Part shown: piece after piece, positions 17,061-26,148 of the stretch
Position numbering within the stretch: position 1 is the first letter of the stretch
Layout: the number at the start of each line of letters is the position of its first letter
Assembly: GCF_030408455.1 (NCBI RefSeq)
Contig: NZ_CP046977.1
Coordinates: forward strand, 2,356,001-2,420,000
Reading direction: 5' to 3'
Source of the DNA: Corynebacterium atrinae
GTDB lineage: Bacteria; Actinomycetota; Actinomycetes; Mycobacteriales; Mycobacteriaceae
Length of the DNA stretch: 64,000 bases
The notes under the pieces: model-generated
Seen by the model: the letters and a program-made list of their open reading frames with translations, nothing else
What the model was told of the DNA's origin: nothing
The model's database searches: none
Made by a program: the position numbers and the translations under genes

Positions 17061-20009
17061 GTGCTGCTACTTCTCGGAGCACTCACCGTCGCTGCCATTG
17101 TGGCGCCAGCTCTCATCCGACTCATGGGCAGATCAGCATTCGCCCTGCTCGCCCTCGTTCCCGCGGCCGGGTTCTTCTGGGTGCTGTCGCTGTTTACCAA
17201 CGGCACTTTCCTCGATGATGGCGCGCTGACCACCAACATCGAGTGGATGCCCACCGCGCACCTGAACATCGAAATGCGGCTGGATTCCCTGGCGGGGCTG
17301 TTTAGCCTCATCATCTTGGGCGTCGGTGCGCTGGTGCTGTTTTATTGTTGGGGCTATTTCGATTCGAATCCGCCCCGGCTGTCGGTGTTTGGTGGCCAGA
17401 TGGTTGCCTTCGCGATGGCGATGTTTGGCTTGGTCACCTCGGACAACTTCCTATTGATGTACATCTTCTGGGAGATCACGTCGGTGCTGTCTTTCTTGCT
17501 CGTCGGCTATTACGGCGAGCGGGCCTCCTCCCGGCGGTCGGCCGGGCAAGCGTTGATGGTGACCACGTTGGGCGGCCTGGCCATGCTGGTGGGCATCATC
17601 ATGCTCGGGCGACTGACGGGCATTTGGCGCCTGTCAGAGATTCCCCAGTTCACCGAACTAGCCTTAACCCCGCACATCACGGTGGCCGTCATTCTCATCC
17701 TGGCCGGTGCATTGTCGAAGTCGGCTATCGCGCCGATGCATTTCTGGTTGCCCGGCGCGATGGCGGCTCCGACTCCGGTGTCGGCGTATCTGCACTCCGC
17801 TGCCATGGTCAAGGCGGGTATTTATCTGGTCGCGCGCCTGGCGCCGGACTTCCATGTGGTGGATACGTGGCATTTGGTGGTCATCCCCTTGGGGTTGTTC
17901 ACCATGCTCATGGCTGGGTGGATGGCGCTGCGGCAGAAGGATCTCAAGCTCATCCTCGCTTATGGCACGGTCTCCCAGTTGGGCTTTATTACCGCGGTGG
18001 TGGCGGTTGGTTCGCGGGAGGCGATGATGGCGGGCCTCGCGCTGACATTTGCGCATTCGCTGTTTAAGGCCTCGCTGTTCATGATCGTCGGTGCGATTGA
18101 TCACTCGACGGGTACTCGCGATATTCGGGAGTTGTCGGGGTTGGGGCGCAGGCAGCCGCTCGTCGCACTGCTGGCCATCGTCTCGGCGGCATCGATGGCG
18201 GGTATTCCGCCGATGTTTGGCTTCGTGGCCAAGGAGTCAGTGCTGGAGGCGGTCATGCATGAGCAGTTGCTCGTGGGAATGCCCCGCAACCTCATGCTCG
18301 TGGCGATTGTCGTGGGGTCGACGCTGACGATGGCGTACGCGCTGCATTTCCTCCACGGGGCTTTCGCAACGAAGAAGTCGTCCCATGTCAGCGGCGGTGG
18401 CCGTTCGGAGGCGGTGGAGAAAATGCACACCATCGGCCCACGGTTGTGGTTGGCACCGCTGGTGCTCACGGCCCTGACCGTGTTCTTTGGCCTCTTTCCC
18501 AAGCCGTTGTCGAATGTCATCACGATGCACCTGGATAACGTCACTCTGCTGATGCCGGGTGAGAGCCCCACGTATCTGGCCCTGTGGCACGGGTTTACAT
18601 TGCCGCTGCTGTTGTCGGCGCTCATCATCGCGGCCGGTGCGATTATGCATTGGCAGCGGGCGGTCGTCGCCAAGGCGCAGCCGGAGGTGCCGGCGTTGGG
18701 CAGTGCCGATTCGGCTTATGACGCCGTGCTCGACATGTTCCGCCGCATTTCCCTGCGCTTGACGGCGTCGACACAGCGCGGTTCGCTAGTGGCCAACTTG
18801 GCCATCATCTTCGGCGTGCTCATTGTGCTGCCGGTGACGGCACTTATTATCGGCGAGCGCAGCGATGTCCGCATGGAACTGTGGGATTCGCCGTGGCAGG
18901 CGCTGGCGTCGTTGATCATTATTGTCGCGGCGATTGCAGCGACGCGGATGGATAACCGCCTGTCAGGGGTTATTTTTGTCGGCGTGACGGGCTACTCCAT
19001 CGCCTTCATTTTTGCGTTGCAGGGGGCGCCGGATCTCGCGCTGACGCAGACGCTGGTGGAGACGATCATCATGGTCGTGTTCATGCTGGTGCTGCGCAAG
19101 CTGCCGTCGACGACGGAGTGGAAGCAGTCCCCCCAGGCCAATCGTCTGCGCGCGTGGCTGTCGGTGGCGGTGGGCCTGTCGGTGACGTTGGTGACCATGT
19201 TCGCCATCAACGCCCGCAACCAGGAGCCGATTTCGGCATATGTGCCGGACCTCGCGCAGGAGATCGGCCACGGTGCCAACGCGGTCAACGTGTTGCTGGT
19301 GGATATTCGTGCGTGGGATACGTTCGGCGAGATTTCGGTGCTGGTCATCGCGGCCACGGGCGTGGCCTCGCTCATCTACCGCACCAGATCCTTTACCAGA
19401 GCTTCTCGACGTCCGACCCTCTCCGTCACGGGCCGCCGCTGGCTGGCCGCAGGAGTTGAGACCGAAAAACAGCAAAACCGCTCCCTCATGGTCGATGTGG
19501 CCACGCGCGTGCTGTTTCCCTCGATGATTGCGCTGTCACTGTACTTCTTCTTCGCCGGGCATAACGCGCCGGGCGGGGGTTTCGCCGGAGGACTCGTCGC
19601 GGCCCTGGCGTTCACGTTGCGTTACCTCGCGGGCGGGCGCGCCGAATTGGAAGAGGCGCTGCCCGTCGATGCGGGTCGTATCCTCGGCTCGGGGTTGGTC
19701 ATCGCGTCAATCGCAGCAATTTGGCCCATGTTCTTGGGCTACCCGCCGCTGACCTCGGCGTATGACTCGGTGGATCTGCCGCTCATTGGCAATATGTCGC
19801 TGCCGTCGGCGCTGATATTCGATACGGGCGTGTACCTCATCGTCGTCGGGTTGATCATGCACATTCTCAATTCTTTGGGCGGTCAGCTCGACTTGGAGGA
19901 GGAGATGCGCAAGCAGAGGGCGCGCGACCGCGCGCGCTCGATGGCGCGGGCGGCCGAGAGGCGACAACGGACGGCGTCGATAAGCACAGTCACGAAGGGA
20001 GAGAAGTAA
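17061..20009 (+). CDS. mnhA: Na+/H+ antiporter subunit A with fused subunit B (MrpA/MnhA)
   Basis: Largest subunit of the Mrp multi-subunit cation/proton antiporter, 982 residues, all membrane. The NuoL-like core includes LLMYIFWEITSVLSFLLVGYY, APMHFWLPGAMAAPTPVSAYLHSAAMVKAG (the conserved proton-channel helix) and GTVSQLGFI. The last ~170 residues (TRVLFPSMIALSLYFFFAGHNAPGGGFAGGLVAA...) are a MrpB domain, which explains why no separate mnhB exists. Translation starts at GTG 17061. A cytoplasmic arginine-rich tail ends the protein and contains a copy of the repeated 11-mer with an ATA codon. First gene of a tight six-gene operon for Na+ export and pH homeostasis. Confidence 0.96.
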   Translation: MLLLLGALTVAAIVAPALIRLMGRSAFALLALVPAAGFFWVLSLFTNGTFLDDGALTTNIEWMPTAHLNIEMRLDSLAGLFSLIILGVGALVLFYCWGYFDSNPPRLSVFGGQMVAFAMAMFGLVTSDNFLLMYIFWEITSVLSFLLVGYYGERASSRRSAGQALMVTTLGGLAMLVGIIMLGRLTGIWRLSEIPQFTELALTPHITVAVILILAGALSKSAIAPMHFWLPGAMAAPTPVSAYLHSAAMVKAGIYLVARLAPDFHVVDTWHLVVIPLGLFTMLMAGWMALRQKDLKLILAYGTVSQLGFITAVVAVGSREAMMAGLALTFAHSLFKASLFMIVGAIDHSTGTRDIRELSGLGRRQPLVALLAIVSAASMAGIPPMFGFVAKESVLEAVMHEQLLVGMPRNLMLVAIVVGSTLTMAYALHFLHGAFATKKSSHVSGGGRSEAVEKMHTIGPRLWLAPLVLTALTVFFGLFPKPLSNVITMHLDNVTLLMPGESPTYLALWHGFTLPLLLSALIIAAGAIMHWQRAVVAKAQPEVPALGSADSAYDAVLDMFRRISLRLTASTQRGSLVANLAIIFGVLIVLPVTALIIGERSDVRMELWDSPWQALASLIIIVAAIAATRMDNRLSGVIFVGVTGYSIAFIFALQGAPDLALTQTLVETIIMVVFMLVLRKLPSTTEWKQSPQANRLRAWLSVAVGLSVTLVTMFAINARNQEPISAYVPDLAQEIGHGANAVNVLLVDIRAWDTFGEISVLVIAATGVASLIYRTRSFTRASRRPTLSVTGRRWLAAGVETEKQQNRSLMVDVATRVLFPSMIALSLYFFFAGHNAPGGGFAGGLVAALAFTLRYLAGGRAELEEALPVDAGRILGSGLVIASIAAIWPMFLGYPPLTSAYDSVDLPLIGNMSLPSALIFDTGVYLIVVGLIMHILNSLGGQLDLEEEMRKQRARDRARSMARAAERRQRTASISTVTKGEK

Positions 20010-20501
20010 ATGGTAGCCAACCTGTTTCTGCTGCTAGCTGCCGGAACACTGATTTCCGCCGGCGTGTACCTGGTGCTTGATCGCGCGATGACGAAGATGA
20101 TGTTGGGCCTCATGCTCATCGGCAATGGGGCGAATCTGCTCCTGCTGCAGGCGGGCGGACAGGCGGGGTCGCCGCCGATTATGGGGCGCGAGAGCGCGGA
20201 GTATGGCGAGAAGATCGCCGACCCGCTCGCGCAGGCGATGATCCTCACCGCGATTGTTATTTCGATGGCGATGACGGCCTTCATCCTGACGCTGGCGTAC
20301 CGCCAGTACCGTTACCGCACGGCGGATGTTATTGAAGATGACGTCGAGGATGCCGCCATCGCCGCCCGTCCCGCGACGGCGAGCGCGGCCCCGGACCACG
20401 ATGCTTCCGATGACCCAGAGACAGGCCGCCTGACCAGCGAGGGCGATAGTTTCGGGCCGAAGTCCTTCGAGGCACCAGTGAAGGCGGGCGAAGATGTCTG
20501 A
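20010..20501 (+). CDS. mnhC: Na+/H+ antiporter subunit C (MrpC/MnhC)
   Basis: A NuoK-like subunit with three membrane helices (LFLLLAAGTLISAGVYLVLD, MMLGLMLIGNGANLLLLQAGG, DPLAQAMILTAIVISMAMTAFILTLAYR). The conserved DPLAQAMILTAIVI stretch is diagnostic. At 163 residues it carries a hydrophilic, acidic C-terminal extension of about 55 residues. The ATG immediately follows the mnhA stop codon, and its own end overlaps the mnhD start by eight bases, indicating translational coupling. Confidence 0.95.
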   Translation: MVANLFLLLAAGTLISAGVYLVLDRAMTKMMLGLMLIGNGANLLLLQAGGQAGSPPIMGRESAEYGEKIADPLAQAMILTAIVISMAMTAFILTLAYRQYRYRTADVIEDDVEDAAIAARPATASAAPDHDASDDPETGRLTSEGDSFGPKSFEAPVKAGEDV

Positions 20502-22242
20502 GTTTTTCCTCCCCTACGTTGATTTCTTGCTGCCCTTGATGCCTTTCCTCATTCCGCTGCCAGTGATCCTGCCGGCCGTGGCTGCGGCCCTGGCGTTGTT
20601 GGCCGGGCGCCACCCCAATATCCAGCGGGTGATCGCGCTGGGCACGTTGCTGGTGCTCATTGCGCTGACGGCGTCGATGGTCGTGGTCGTTGACATCGAG
20701 GGCATCCAGACGGTGCAGCTTGGTGGCTGGGACGCGCCCGTCGGCATCACCCTCGTCGCCGATCGCCTCTCGACGGTCATGCTCACCGTCTCCTCCATGG
20801 TCCTGTTCTGCGTCATGTGGTACGCGATCAGCCAGGGTGTGCGCGATGGCGGCAAGGACGAGCCTGTCGCGGTGTTCCTGCCCACGTACATGCTGCTGAG
20901 CATGGGCGTGAACATGTCTTTCCTCGCCGGCGACCTCTTCAACCTCTACGTGGGCTTCGAGGTCTTCCTCGTCGCCTCCTACGTGCTGCTCACCCTCGGC
21001 GCCTCGGCGTCGCGAGTGCGCGCGGGAGTTTCCTACGTCATGGTGTCCATGGTGTCGTCGATGATTTTCCTCTTCGGCCTGGCCATGGTGTACGCCGCCG
21101 TGGGCACCATCAACCTCGCGCAGATCGGGATGCGCATGGACGAGATCCCCTCGGGCACGCGCGCCGCCATCTTCGGTGTCCTACTCGTCGCCTTCGGCAT
21201 TAAGGCCGCGGTCTTCCCGCTCGACGCCTGGTTGCCCGACTCCTACCCCACCGCCCCCTCGCTGGTCACGGCCGTGTTCGCCGGATTGCTGACCAAGGTC
21301 GGCGTGTACTCGATCATCCGCATGCGCTCGGTGGTGTTCACCGATGGCTCCCTCGATGGGATGTTCATGTGGGTGGCGCTGGCGACGATGATCGTGGGCA
21401 TCCTCGGCGCCATGGCCCAGAACGACATCAAACGGTTGCTGTCATTTACCCTGGTCAGCCACATCGGCTACATGATATTCGGCATCGCCCTCGGCTCCGC
21501 GCAAGGCCTCTCGGGCGCGATCTTCTACGCCATCCACCACATTCTCGTGCAAACCGCGCTGTTCCTCGTCGTCGGCCTCATCGAGCGCCAGGCCGGAACA
21601 TCCTCGCTGCGGCGCCTCGGCTCCCTCGCTTACACCGCCCCGGTCATCGCGATTCTCTATCTCATCCCGGCGCTCAACCTGGGCGGCATCCCGCCGTTCT
21701 CCGGCTTCCTGGGCAAAATCATCCTCATCGAAGCCGGCGCCAACCAGGGCAGCTGGCAGGCGTGGGTCCTCATCGCGGGCGCGGTCATCACCTCCCTACT
21801 CACCCTCTACGTCATGGTCATGGTGTGGTCGAAGGGCTTCTGGCGAGACCGCAAAGATGCCCCCGAAGGCAACGTGGCGACGGCCCGCCCGTCCCCCCTC
21901 TCCGAGGTCACCGATGAGGTGGAGTTCGGAGAGCGTGACGACGTCGGCCGCATGCCAGTCGGCATGGTCGCCTCCACCACCACACTCATCGCCGCGTCCC
22001 TCGCCGTATCGGTCCTCGCCGGACCGATCGCCGGGGTCACCGATCGCGCCGCCGAATCGGCCCAGGACATCTCCATCTACCGCACCGCGGTGCTGGGGAC
22101 AGACTTCTCTAACCCTTCCCGCACCCTTAACCAGCAGCGGCTCGATGATGGCTCCGATGATTTGCGTAACCGCGAGCATGGGTTACCCGAGCCGATACCG
22201 GTCATCTCATCTACTCCAGCCACTGAGGAGGCCCAGCCATGA
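20494..22242 (+). CDS. mnhD: Na+/H+ antiporter subunit D (MrpD/MnhD)
   Basis: A NuoN/NuoM-like proton-translocating subunit of 582 residues. It shows LFNLYVGFEVFLVASYVLL (the conserved Glu helix), KAAVFPLDAWLPDSYPTAPSLVTAVFAGLLTKVG (the conserved Lys helix) and NDIKRLLSFTLVSHIGYM. About 100 extra residues at the C-terminus (after VMVMVWSKGFWRDRKD) are poorly conserved and partly extracytoplasmic. It overlaps mnhC by eight bases and mnhE by four (ATGA). Confidence 0.95.
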   Translation: MSEFFLPYVDFLLPLMPFLIPLPVILPAVAAALALLAGRHPNIQRVIALGTLLVLIALTASMVVVVDIEGIQTVQLGGWDAPVGITLVADRLSTVMLTVSSMVLFCVMWYAISQGVRDGGKDEPVAVFLPTYMLLSMGVNMSFLAGDLFNLYVGFEVFLVASYVLLTLGASASRVRAGVSYVMVSMVSSMIFLFGLAMVYAAVGTINLAQIGMRMDEIPSGTRAAIFGVLLVAFGIKAAVFPLDAWLPDSYPTAPSLVTAVFAGLLTKVGVYSIIRMRSVVFTDGSLDGMFMWVALATMIVGILGAMAQNDIKRLLSFTLVSHIGYMIFGIALGSAQGLSGAIFYAIHHILVQTALFLVVGLIERQAGTSSLRRLGSLAYTAPVIAILYLIPALNLGGIPPFSGFLGKIILIEAGANQGSWQAWVLIAGAVITSLLTLYVMVMVWSKGFWRDRKDAPEGNVATARPSPLSEVTDEVEFGERDDVGRMPVGMVASTTTLIAASLAVSVLAGPIAGVTDRAAESAQDISIYRTAVLGTDFSNPSRTLNQQRLDDGSDDLRNREHGLPEPIPVISSTPATEEAQP

Positions 22243-22748
22243 TCGCCGGACTCAAGCGCCGCTGGCGCCCGTGGTTCGTTGTCTGGATCACTCTGATGTG
22301 GTGCCTGCTCATGGGCCAGATCAGCTGGGCGAACGTCATTGGCGGCTTCCTCGTCGGCCTCGTCGTCGTGCTGGCGCTACCGCTGCCCGCTATGCCCATC
22401 GCCGGGCTGAGTATCCGCTGGGGCACCTTTATCAGCTACTTCTTCGTCTGGATCTGGGACCTATTCATCGCGTCCTTCCGCGTCGCCTGGCTGGCGCTGC
22501 GACCGTCCGACCCACCAAAGACCGCCATCGTGCAGGTTCCCATGCGCGTCTCCTCCGAGCTGGTCATGACGTTTGCCACCGCCTTGTACAACCTGCAGCC
22601 GGGCGGCTCAGTCAGCGATATCGACATCGCCAACCGGATGTGGACCGTGCACCTTCTCGACGCAGGCACCCCAGCTGCCCTGCAGCGCGAGATCGATAGC
22701 ATCGCCAGCCTGGAACGCCGCATGATCCACATCTTCGAGAGGAGCTAG
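22239..22748 (+). CDS. mnhE: Na+/H+ antiporter subunit E (MrpE/MnhE)
   Basis: A small membrane subunit of 169 residues. Two or three N-terminal helices (WFVVWITLMWCLLMGQISWANVIGGFLVG..., ISYFFVWIWDLFIASFRVAWLAL) precede a cytoplasmic domain with VMTFATALYNLQPGGSVSDID and VHLLDAGTP, the conserved MrpE pattern. The start codon overlaps the mnhD stop. It has no catalytic role of its own; it is needed for complex assembly in studied Mrp systems. Confidence 0.94.
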   Translation: MIAGLKRRWRPWFVVWITLMWCLLMGQISWANVIGGFLVGLVVVLALPLPAMPIAGLSIRWGTFISYFFVWIWDLFIASFRVAWLALRPSDPPKTAIVQVPMRVSSELVMTFATALYNLQPGGSVSDIDIANRMWTVHLLDAGTPAALQREIDSIASLERRMIHIFERS

Positions 22749-22753
22749 CAACC

Positions 22754-23029
22754 ATGGACCCCTCCATTTACAACGCCTTCCTCCTGGTCGCCGCCGTCAT
22801 CATCAGCATCTCTTTCCTCATGATGACCTGGCGCATCCTCGTCGGCCCCAACTCCCTCGATCGCGTCCTCGGCCTCGATGGCTTCATCGCCATGCTCCAA
22901 TGCGCCTTGGCCACTTACATTTGTTGGACCTTGGACACCACGGTCGCCAACGCCATGCTCGTCGTCGCCCTACTGGGCTTCATCGCCTCCGTCTCCGTTG
23001 CCCGCTTCCGCAAGAGGGATGGTGCCTAA
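22754..23029 (+). CDS. mnhF: Na+/H+ antiporter subunit F (MrpF/MnhF)
   Basis: A 91-residue protein with three membrane helices (NAFLLVAAVIISISFLMMTWRILVGPN, RVLGLDGFIAMLQCALATYIC, TVANAMLVVALLGFIASVSVARF). The GPNSLDRVLGLD motif is typical for MrpF. The ATG at 22754 is preceded by GAGAGGAG and lies five bases after the mnhE stop. Confidence 0.94.
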   Translation: MDPSIYNAFLLVAAVIISISFLMMTWRILVGPNSLDRVLGLDGFIAMLQCALATYICWTLDTTVANAMLVVALLGFIASVSVARFRKRDGA

Positions 23030-23032
23030 CCC

Positions 23033-23413
23033 ATGACCTATTCACTGGTTGCCGACATCGCGTCATTAGTCCTGATCATCACCGGCGCCTTGTTCGTGTT
23101 CTCCGCCGCAGTCGGCGTCGTCCGCTTCAAAGACACGATGTCGCGGGTCCACGCCATCACGAAGCCGCAGACCACCGGCCTCATCCTGGTGATCTTGGGG
23201 GCACTGCTGCGCGTCTCCGGCTCCCCCGAGTTCGGCATGGCCGAGCGCGGGGACCTGGGCGTGCTCATTTTGCTCGTGCTCTTCGCCGGGATCACCTCAC
23301 CAGTCACCGCCCAGCGCCTCGGCCGCGTCTCCCGCCGCGAAGGCCTGTACGGCAAGCCCGAAACGATGTCGCGTAACGACGCCCCCGCTGAGAAGTCCCT
23401 GCGCAGGCGGTAG
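23033..23413 (+). CDS. mnhG: Na+/H+ antiporter subunit G (MrpG/MnhG)
   Basis: Last gene of the operon, 126 residues, three membrane helices. The MrpG signature GVVRFKDTMSRVHAITKPQTTGLILVILG is intact. The ATG follows the mnhF stop by three bases. The C-terminal ~25 residues are basic and cytoplasmic. No clear hairpin terminator follows; the next reading frame is a degenerate PspC gene ten bases downstream. Confidence 0.94.
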   Translation: MTYSLVADIASLVLIITGALFVFSAAVGVVRFKDTMSRVHAITKPQTTGLILVILGALLRVSGSPEFGMAERGDLGVLILLVLFAGITSPVTAQRLGRVSRREGLYGKPETMSRNDAPAEKSLRRR

Positions 23414-23422
23414 GGTCCTCGA

Positions 23423-23579
23423 ATGCCAAAGCAGTTCTATCGCACACCGCGAAATAAGCAGATAGCGGGAGTGTGCTCTGGAGTTGCCGAGGTTTATGGC
23501 ATGAAGCCAGATACCGTGCGATGGCTCTATGATCGCCGTCTATCTCTTTCAGTGGCTCGTCTACTCCATCGATGAGTAG
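23423..23579 (+). pseudogene. Degenerate PspC-domain protein (frameshifted/truncated)
   Basis: The frame from ATG 23423 reads MPKQFYRTPRNKQIAGVCSGVAEVYG..., which matches the start of a PspC domain (typically LYRS..NRMIAGVCGGLAEYFG). After DTVRWLYD the frame leaves the family pattern and stops at 23573-23575. In another frame, MIAVYLFQWLVYSIDE ending at 23577-23579 resembles the membrane part of PspC proteins. The simplest reading is a small deletion with a frameshift that removed part of the hydrophobic segment. It follows mnhG closely. Sequencing error is less likely, because the joined protein would still be shorter than a normal PspC domain. Confidence 0.7.
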
Positions 23580-24143
23580 CTAGGCGAGCAGCTCCCGGAC
23601 GACTAACGCCGGGTTTGATTCGTACCAGCGGCCCTCGGGCACGCGGATCACCTTCGCGCTTTGAAAAGTGTCCGGAGTGTTGGCCGAGCTGAAGATGGTG
23701 AGGGGGATCCCGAGGATTCCCAACTGGCCGATGAGGTCGAAATCGCGCAGAGATTCCAACGACTCCATCGCTTCATCCTTGTCGATGCCGCGGCGTCGCA
23801 GGAGGAAACGCGGGATGAGGCGAAGGGCCTTCATCTGGGCGTTGATGGTTTTCTCGTCGGTGCGCAAGGGGGCGTCGGAAAGCAGCAACCGGCTGACCCG
23901 GTTGGGTTGGGCCAGGGCGAGTTGGGCGGCGACGAGCGCGCCGGTGCCGTGGCCGAAGAGGATGACGCTGCGGAGTTCGTGGCGGTCGAGGTAGTCCTCG
24001 AGCGTGCGGCATTGGTCATTGATGCTGCCTACGGCGAGATTAGGCAGCCAGGGTTTCACATCGGCGGGCAGTTCCTGCACGATGCCGGTGAAGGTATCGG
24101 GCATGAGGCCGGCGGGGTGAACGAGGACCAGGTTAGTGTTCAA
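23580..24143 (-). CDS. Alpha/beta-hydrolase-fold protein lacking the usual nucleophile
   Basis: A 187-residue protein with an alpha/beta hydrolase outline: NLVLVHPAG (oxyanion-side strand), [22 protein letters not shown] (nucleophile elbow) and [12 protein letters not shown]. The elbow reads G-H-G-T-G at residues 64-68, so the catalytic serine of GxSxG is replaced by glycine. The protein is also shorter than typical hydrolases (~250 residues). It may be non-catalytic or use another residue. The start is TTG at 24143, overlapping the end of the upstream ligase gene by 11 bases, which suggests coupling. Confidence 0.65.
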   Translation of the reverse strand: MNTNLVLVHPAGLMPDTFTGIVQELPADVKPWLPNLAVGSINDQCRTLEDYLDRHELRSVILFGHGTGALVAAQLALAQPNRVSRLLLSDAPLRTDEKTINAQMKALRLIPRFLLRRRGIDKDEAMESLESLRDFDLIGQLGILGIPLTIFSSANTPDTFQSAKVIRVPEGRWYESNPALVVRELLA

Positions 24144-25281
24144 GGGGTTTCAGCTCTTCCATCTCATCGCAGGTGAGGTCGATGACGGGGGTCCAGGAGC
24201 CAGCATTGTGGAAAGCACGGCGTTGGCGCTGGTAGCCGGCGCCTCGTTCGAGGATTTCCACTACCAATTGCAGCTCGTCGTAGCAGCCGAGTTCGCGGGC
24301 CAGCGGGCCGAGTTCATCGGTGAGTTCGGCGAGTTCTTGGGTGACCCAGCGTTCATCGGTGTCTCGAGAGGTGATGATCTGGGCTTCCATGCCGTAGCGG
24401 GCGGCGCGCCATTTGTTTTCGGCGACGTGCCAGGGCTGGAGGATGGGGAGTTCCTCGCCGCGGTCGATCATGCGGTCGTAATGGACGACGAGGCAGTGGG
24501 TGAGGGCGACGACGGCGGAGAGTTCACGCAGGTTGGACGTGGCGTCGGCGACGCGGACCTCGATGGTGCCCCACTTGGCGGCCGGGCGGATATCGAAGTG
24601 CATGGAGCCGGTGTGGTTGATGACGCCGGAGATGCCCTGGTCGTGCATGTAGGATTCCCACTCTTCCCAGGTCTGGAACTGGTACGGCAGGCCGGCGGTG
24701 GGGAGCTGCTGGTAGAGCATGGTCCGGTTGGAGGCGTAGCCAGTGTCGATGCCGTCCCACCCCGGGGACGAGGCCGTCAGGGCGAGCAGGTGGGGGTACT
24801 TGGTCATCATTGCGTTGATGATGGGCCACACTCGGTCGGCGGAGGAGATGCCGACGTGGACATGGATGCCCCAGATGAGCATCTGCGAGCCCCAGAAGCG
24901 GGTGCGCTCGATGATCTCGGTGTAGGCATTTTTCTCCGAGACGGGGTTCTGACGGAAATCGGAAAATGGGTGCGAACCGGAGGCCCACAAGCGCAGACCG
25001 AGGGAGTCGGCGGCCTCTTTAACACAGGCCAGGCCCTGAGCTAGCTCGTCGATAGCCGCCGGACTCGTCGGGTGGATCCCCGTGACCAGCTCGACGGTGT
25101 TTTGGAGGAATTCCTTTTCCAGGTGCACCTCAGGGTGGGCGGCGTTGACAGCCGCGATGACCTCCGCGGCTTTGGGCGCGAGGTCCCGGGTGGCGGGGTC
25201 GACGAGGGCGATCTCCCATTCAATGCCCAAAGTGGGCTGGGGTGAGCCGTGGAACTGAATCGGTTCGATCGCCATCGCCAT
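24133..25281 (-). CDS. YbdK-type carboxylate-amine ligase (glutamate-cysteine ligase family 2)
   Basis: A 382-residue member of the GCS2 family. [13 protein letters not shown] near the N-terminus, [48 protein letters not shown] and [12 protein letters not shown]...[14 protein letters not shown] are the conserved blocks. E. coli YbdK has weak gamma-glutamylcysteine ligase activity; actinobacterial members are mostly uncharacterised. Since corynebacteria make mycothiol rather than glutathione, a role in ergothioneine-type or another amide ligation is possible but unproven. It lies 12 bp after the LytR_C gene on the same strand and overlaps the downstream hydrolase. Confidence 0.85.
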   Translation of the reverse strand: MAMAIEPIQFHGSPQPTLGIEWEIALVDPATRDLAPKAAEVIAAVNAAHPEVHLEKEFLQNTVELVTGIHPTSPAAIDELAQGLACVKEAADSLGLRLWASGSHPFSDFRQNPVSEKNAYTEIIERTRFWGSQMLIWGIHVHVGISSADRVWPIINAMMTKYPHLLALTASSPGWDGIDTGYASNRTMLYQQLPTAGLPYQFQTWEEWESYMHDQGISGVINHTGSMHFDIRPAAKWGTIEVRVADATSNLRELSAVVALTHCLVVHYDRMIDRGEELPILQPWHVAENKWRAARYGMEAQIITSRDTDERWVTQELAELTDELGPLARELGCYDELQLVVEILERGAGYQRQRRAFHNAGSWTPVIDLTCDEMEELKPLEH

Positions 25282-25293
25282 GGCTCCTTTAAG

Positions 25294-25884
25294 TTACAGC
25301 GCGACCTGGTTGACCAGGACGAGGGTGATGTCGTTGGCGCCGTTGGTGCCATCGGGTAGAGCCTGATTGTATTCCTTGGCTACTCCCCCGACGCGGTCGG
25401 CCAGCTCTCGGGCGCGGCGCTCGGCGTCGGCGTTGCCGGGTTGGAAGTAGACGGTGTTCTCCGGGTGGATGATGTCGGAGACGTTTCCTACTTCGCCGAT
25501 GTCGAAGCCTTGGCCACGGAGGGAGTCGGCGACGTCCTTGGCCAGGTTCGGGACGGTGGAGTTGTTGAGTACGTTGAGGCGGGCGGGGGCATCGCTCGCT
25601 CCTGGCGCGGGGGCCGGGGCGGAAGTGGTTTCCTTCGGGGTCGACTCCGGAGCCGACGCCGGGGCGGGCGCCGCGACGGTGGACTGCGGAGCAGCAGCGG
25701 AGGTCTCGGAAGAAGTCGCCTGGTCAGAGGAGCTGGAGTTTTGCGTCATGGCGTACACGCCCCAGAGGCCGAGGATGACGGCGACGGCGATGAGCACCAT
25801 CGCGAGGCCGCGTAGCGGCAAGCCGGTGGTGCCAGAAGTAGCATGGTCCTGATTGTCCTGATTCACATTCGTCACAGTAGTCAC
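25294..25884 (-). CDS. Membrane-anchored LytR C-terminal-domain protein
   Basis: A 196-residue protein: a cytoplasmic N-terminus of about 25 residues, one membrane segment (GLAMVLIAVAVILGLWGVYAM), a Ser/Ala/Pro-rich low-complexity linker (about residues 50-100), and a C-terminal LytR_C fold (RLNVLNNSTVPNLAKDVADSLRGQGFDIGEVGN..., TLVLVNQVAL). LytR_C domains often sit on LCP cell-wall ligases; here the ligase part is absent. The start at 25884 overlaps the stop of the DUF3263 gene by four bases. A role at the cell envelope is inferred. Confidence 0.82.
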   Translation of the reverse strand: MTTVTNVNQDNQDHATSGTTGLPLRGLAMVLIAVAVILGLWGVYAMTQNSSSSDQATSSETSAAAPQSTVAAPAPASAPESTPKETTSAPAPAPGASDAPARLNVLNNSTVPNLAKDVADSLRGQGFDIGEVGNVSDIIHPENTVYFQPGNADAERRARELADRVGGVAKEYNQALPDGTNGANDITLVLVNQVAL

Positions 25885-26132
25885 TCTAGCTTTTCGTTGA
25901 GCAGCGCTCGCTCACCGGCGCGCCTGTCGCGGACCCGCCGTAGGCGGGACAGCAGGACGGGGTGGGCGGACATGGCCGCGGGGACGTCGATAAGCAGGTT
26001 GAGGCGCTGATAATAGCGGACGGGGCTCATGCCCAGCTGCGCCCGGATTGCCTCTTCCTTTAAGCCGGCCGAGCGGGGCGCGCGTTCCTCGAACGCCAAG
26101 AGGCGGGCGTCGGAATCGGAGAGCTCGGACAT
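25881..26132 (-). CDS. DUF3263-family small protein
   Basis: An 83-residue protein with FEERAPRSAGLKEEAIRAQLGMSPVRYYQRLNLLID. It resembles a helix-turn-helix domain of actinobacterial DUF3263 proteins, conserved next to peptide deformylase in related genomes as I recall. The ATG at 26132 is chosen because TACAGT sits six bases upstream on the same strand, suggesting a leaderless transcript. A longer frame to 26165 would overlap the def start. Function unknown; DNA binding is plausible. Confidence 0.78.
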   Translation of the reverse strand: MSELSDSDARLLAFEERAPRSAGLKEEAIRAQLGMSPVRYYQRLNLLIDVPAAMSAHPVLLSRLRRVRDRRAGERALLNEKLE

Positions 26133-26148
26133 GCCTAAACTGTAGAGC
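26133..26148. promoter_or_regulatory. Overlapping divergent -10 elements for two leaderless genes
   Basis: The two start codons face away from each other with only 16 bases between them. TAAACT (26136-26141, plus strand) is seven bases before the def ATG; TACAGT (26139-26144, minus strand) is six bases before the DUF3263 ATG. Both fit leaderless transcription, so the two polymerases would compete for overlapping sites. Confidence 0.55.

Noticed and set aside
16793..17314. A 173-codon minus-strand frame upstream of mnhA
   Set aside because: It overlaps the 89-bp repeat and the mnhA start and has no recognisable protein pattern.
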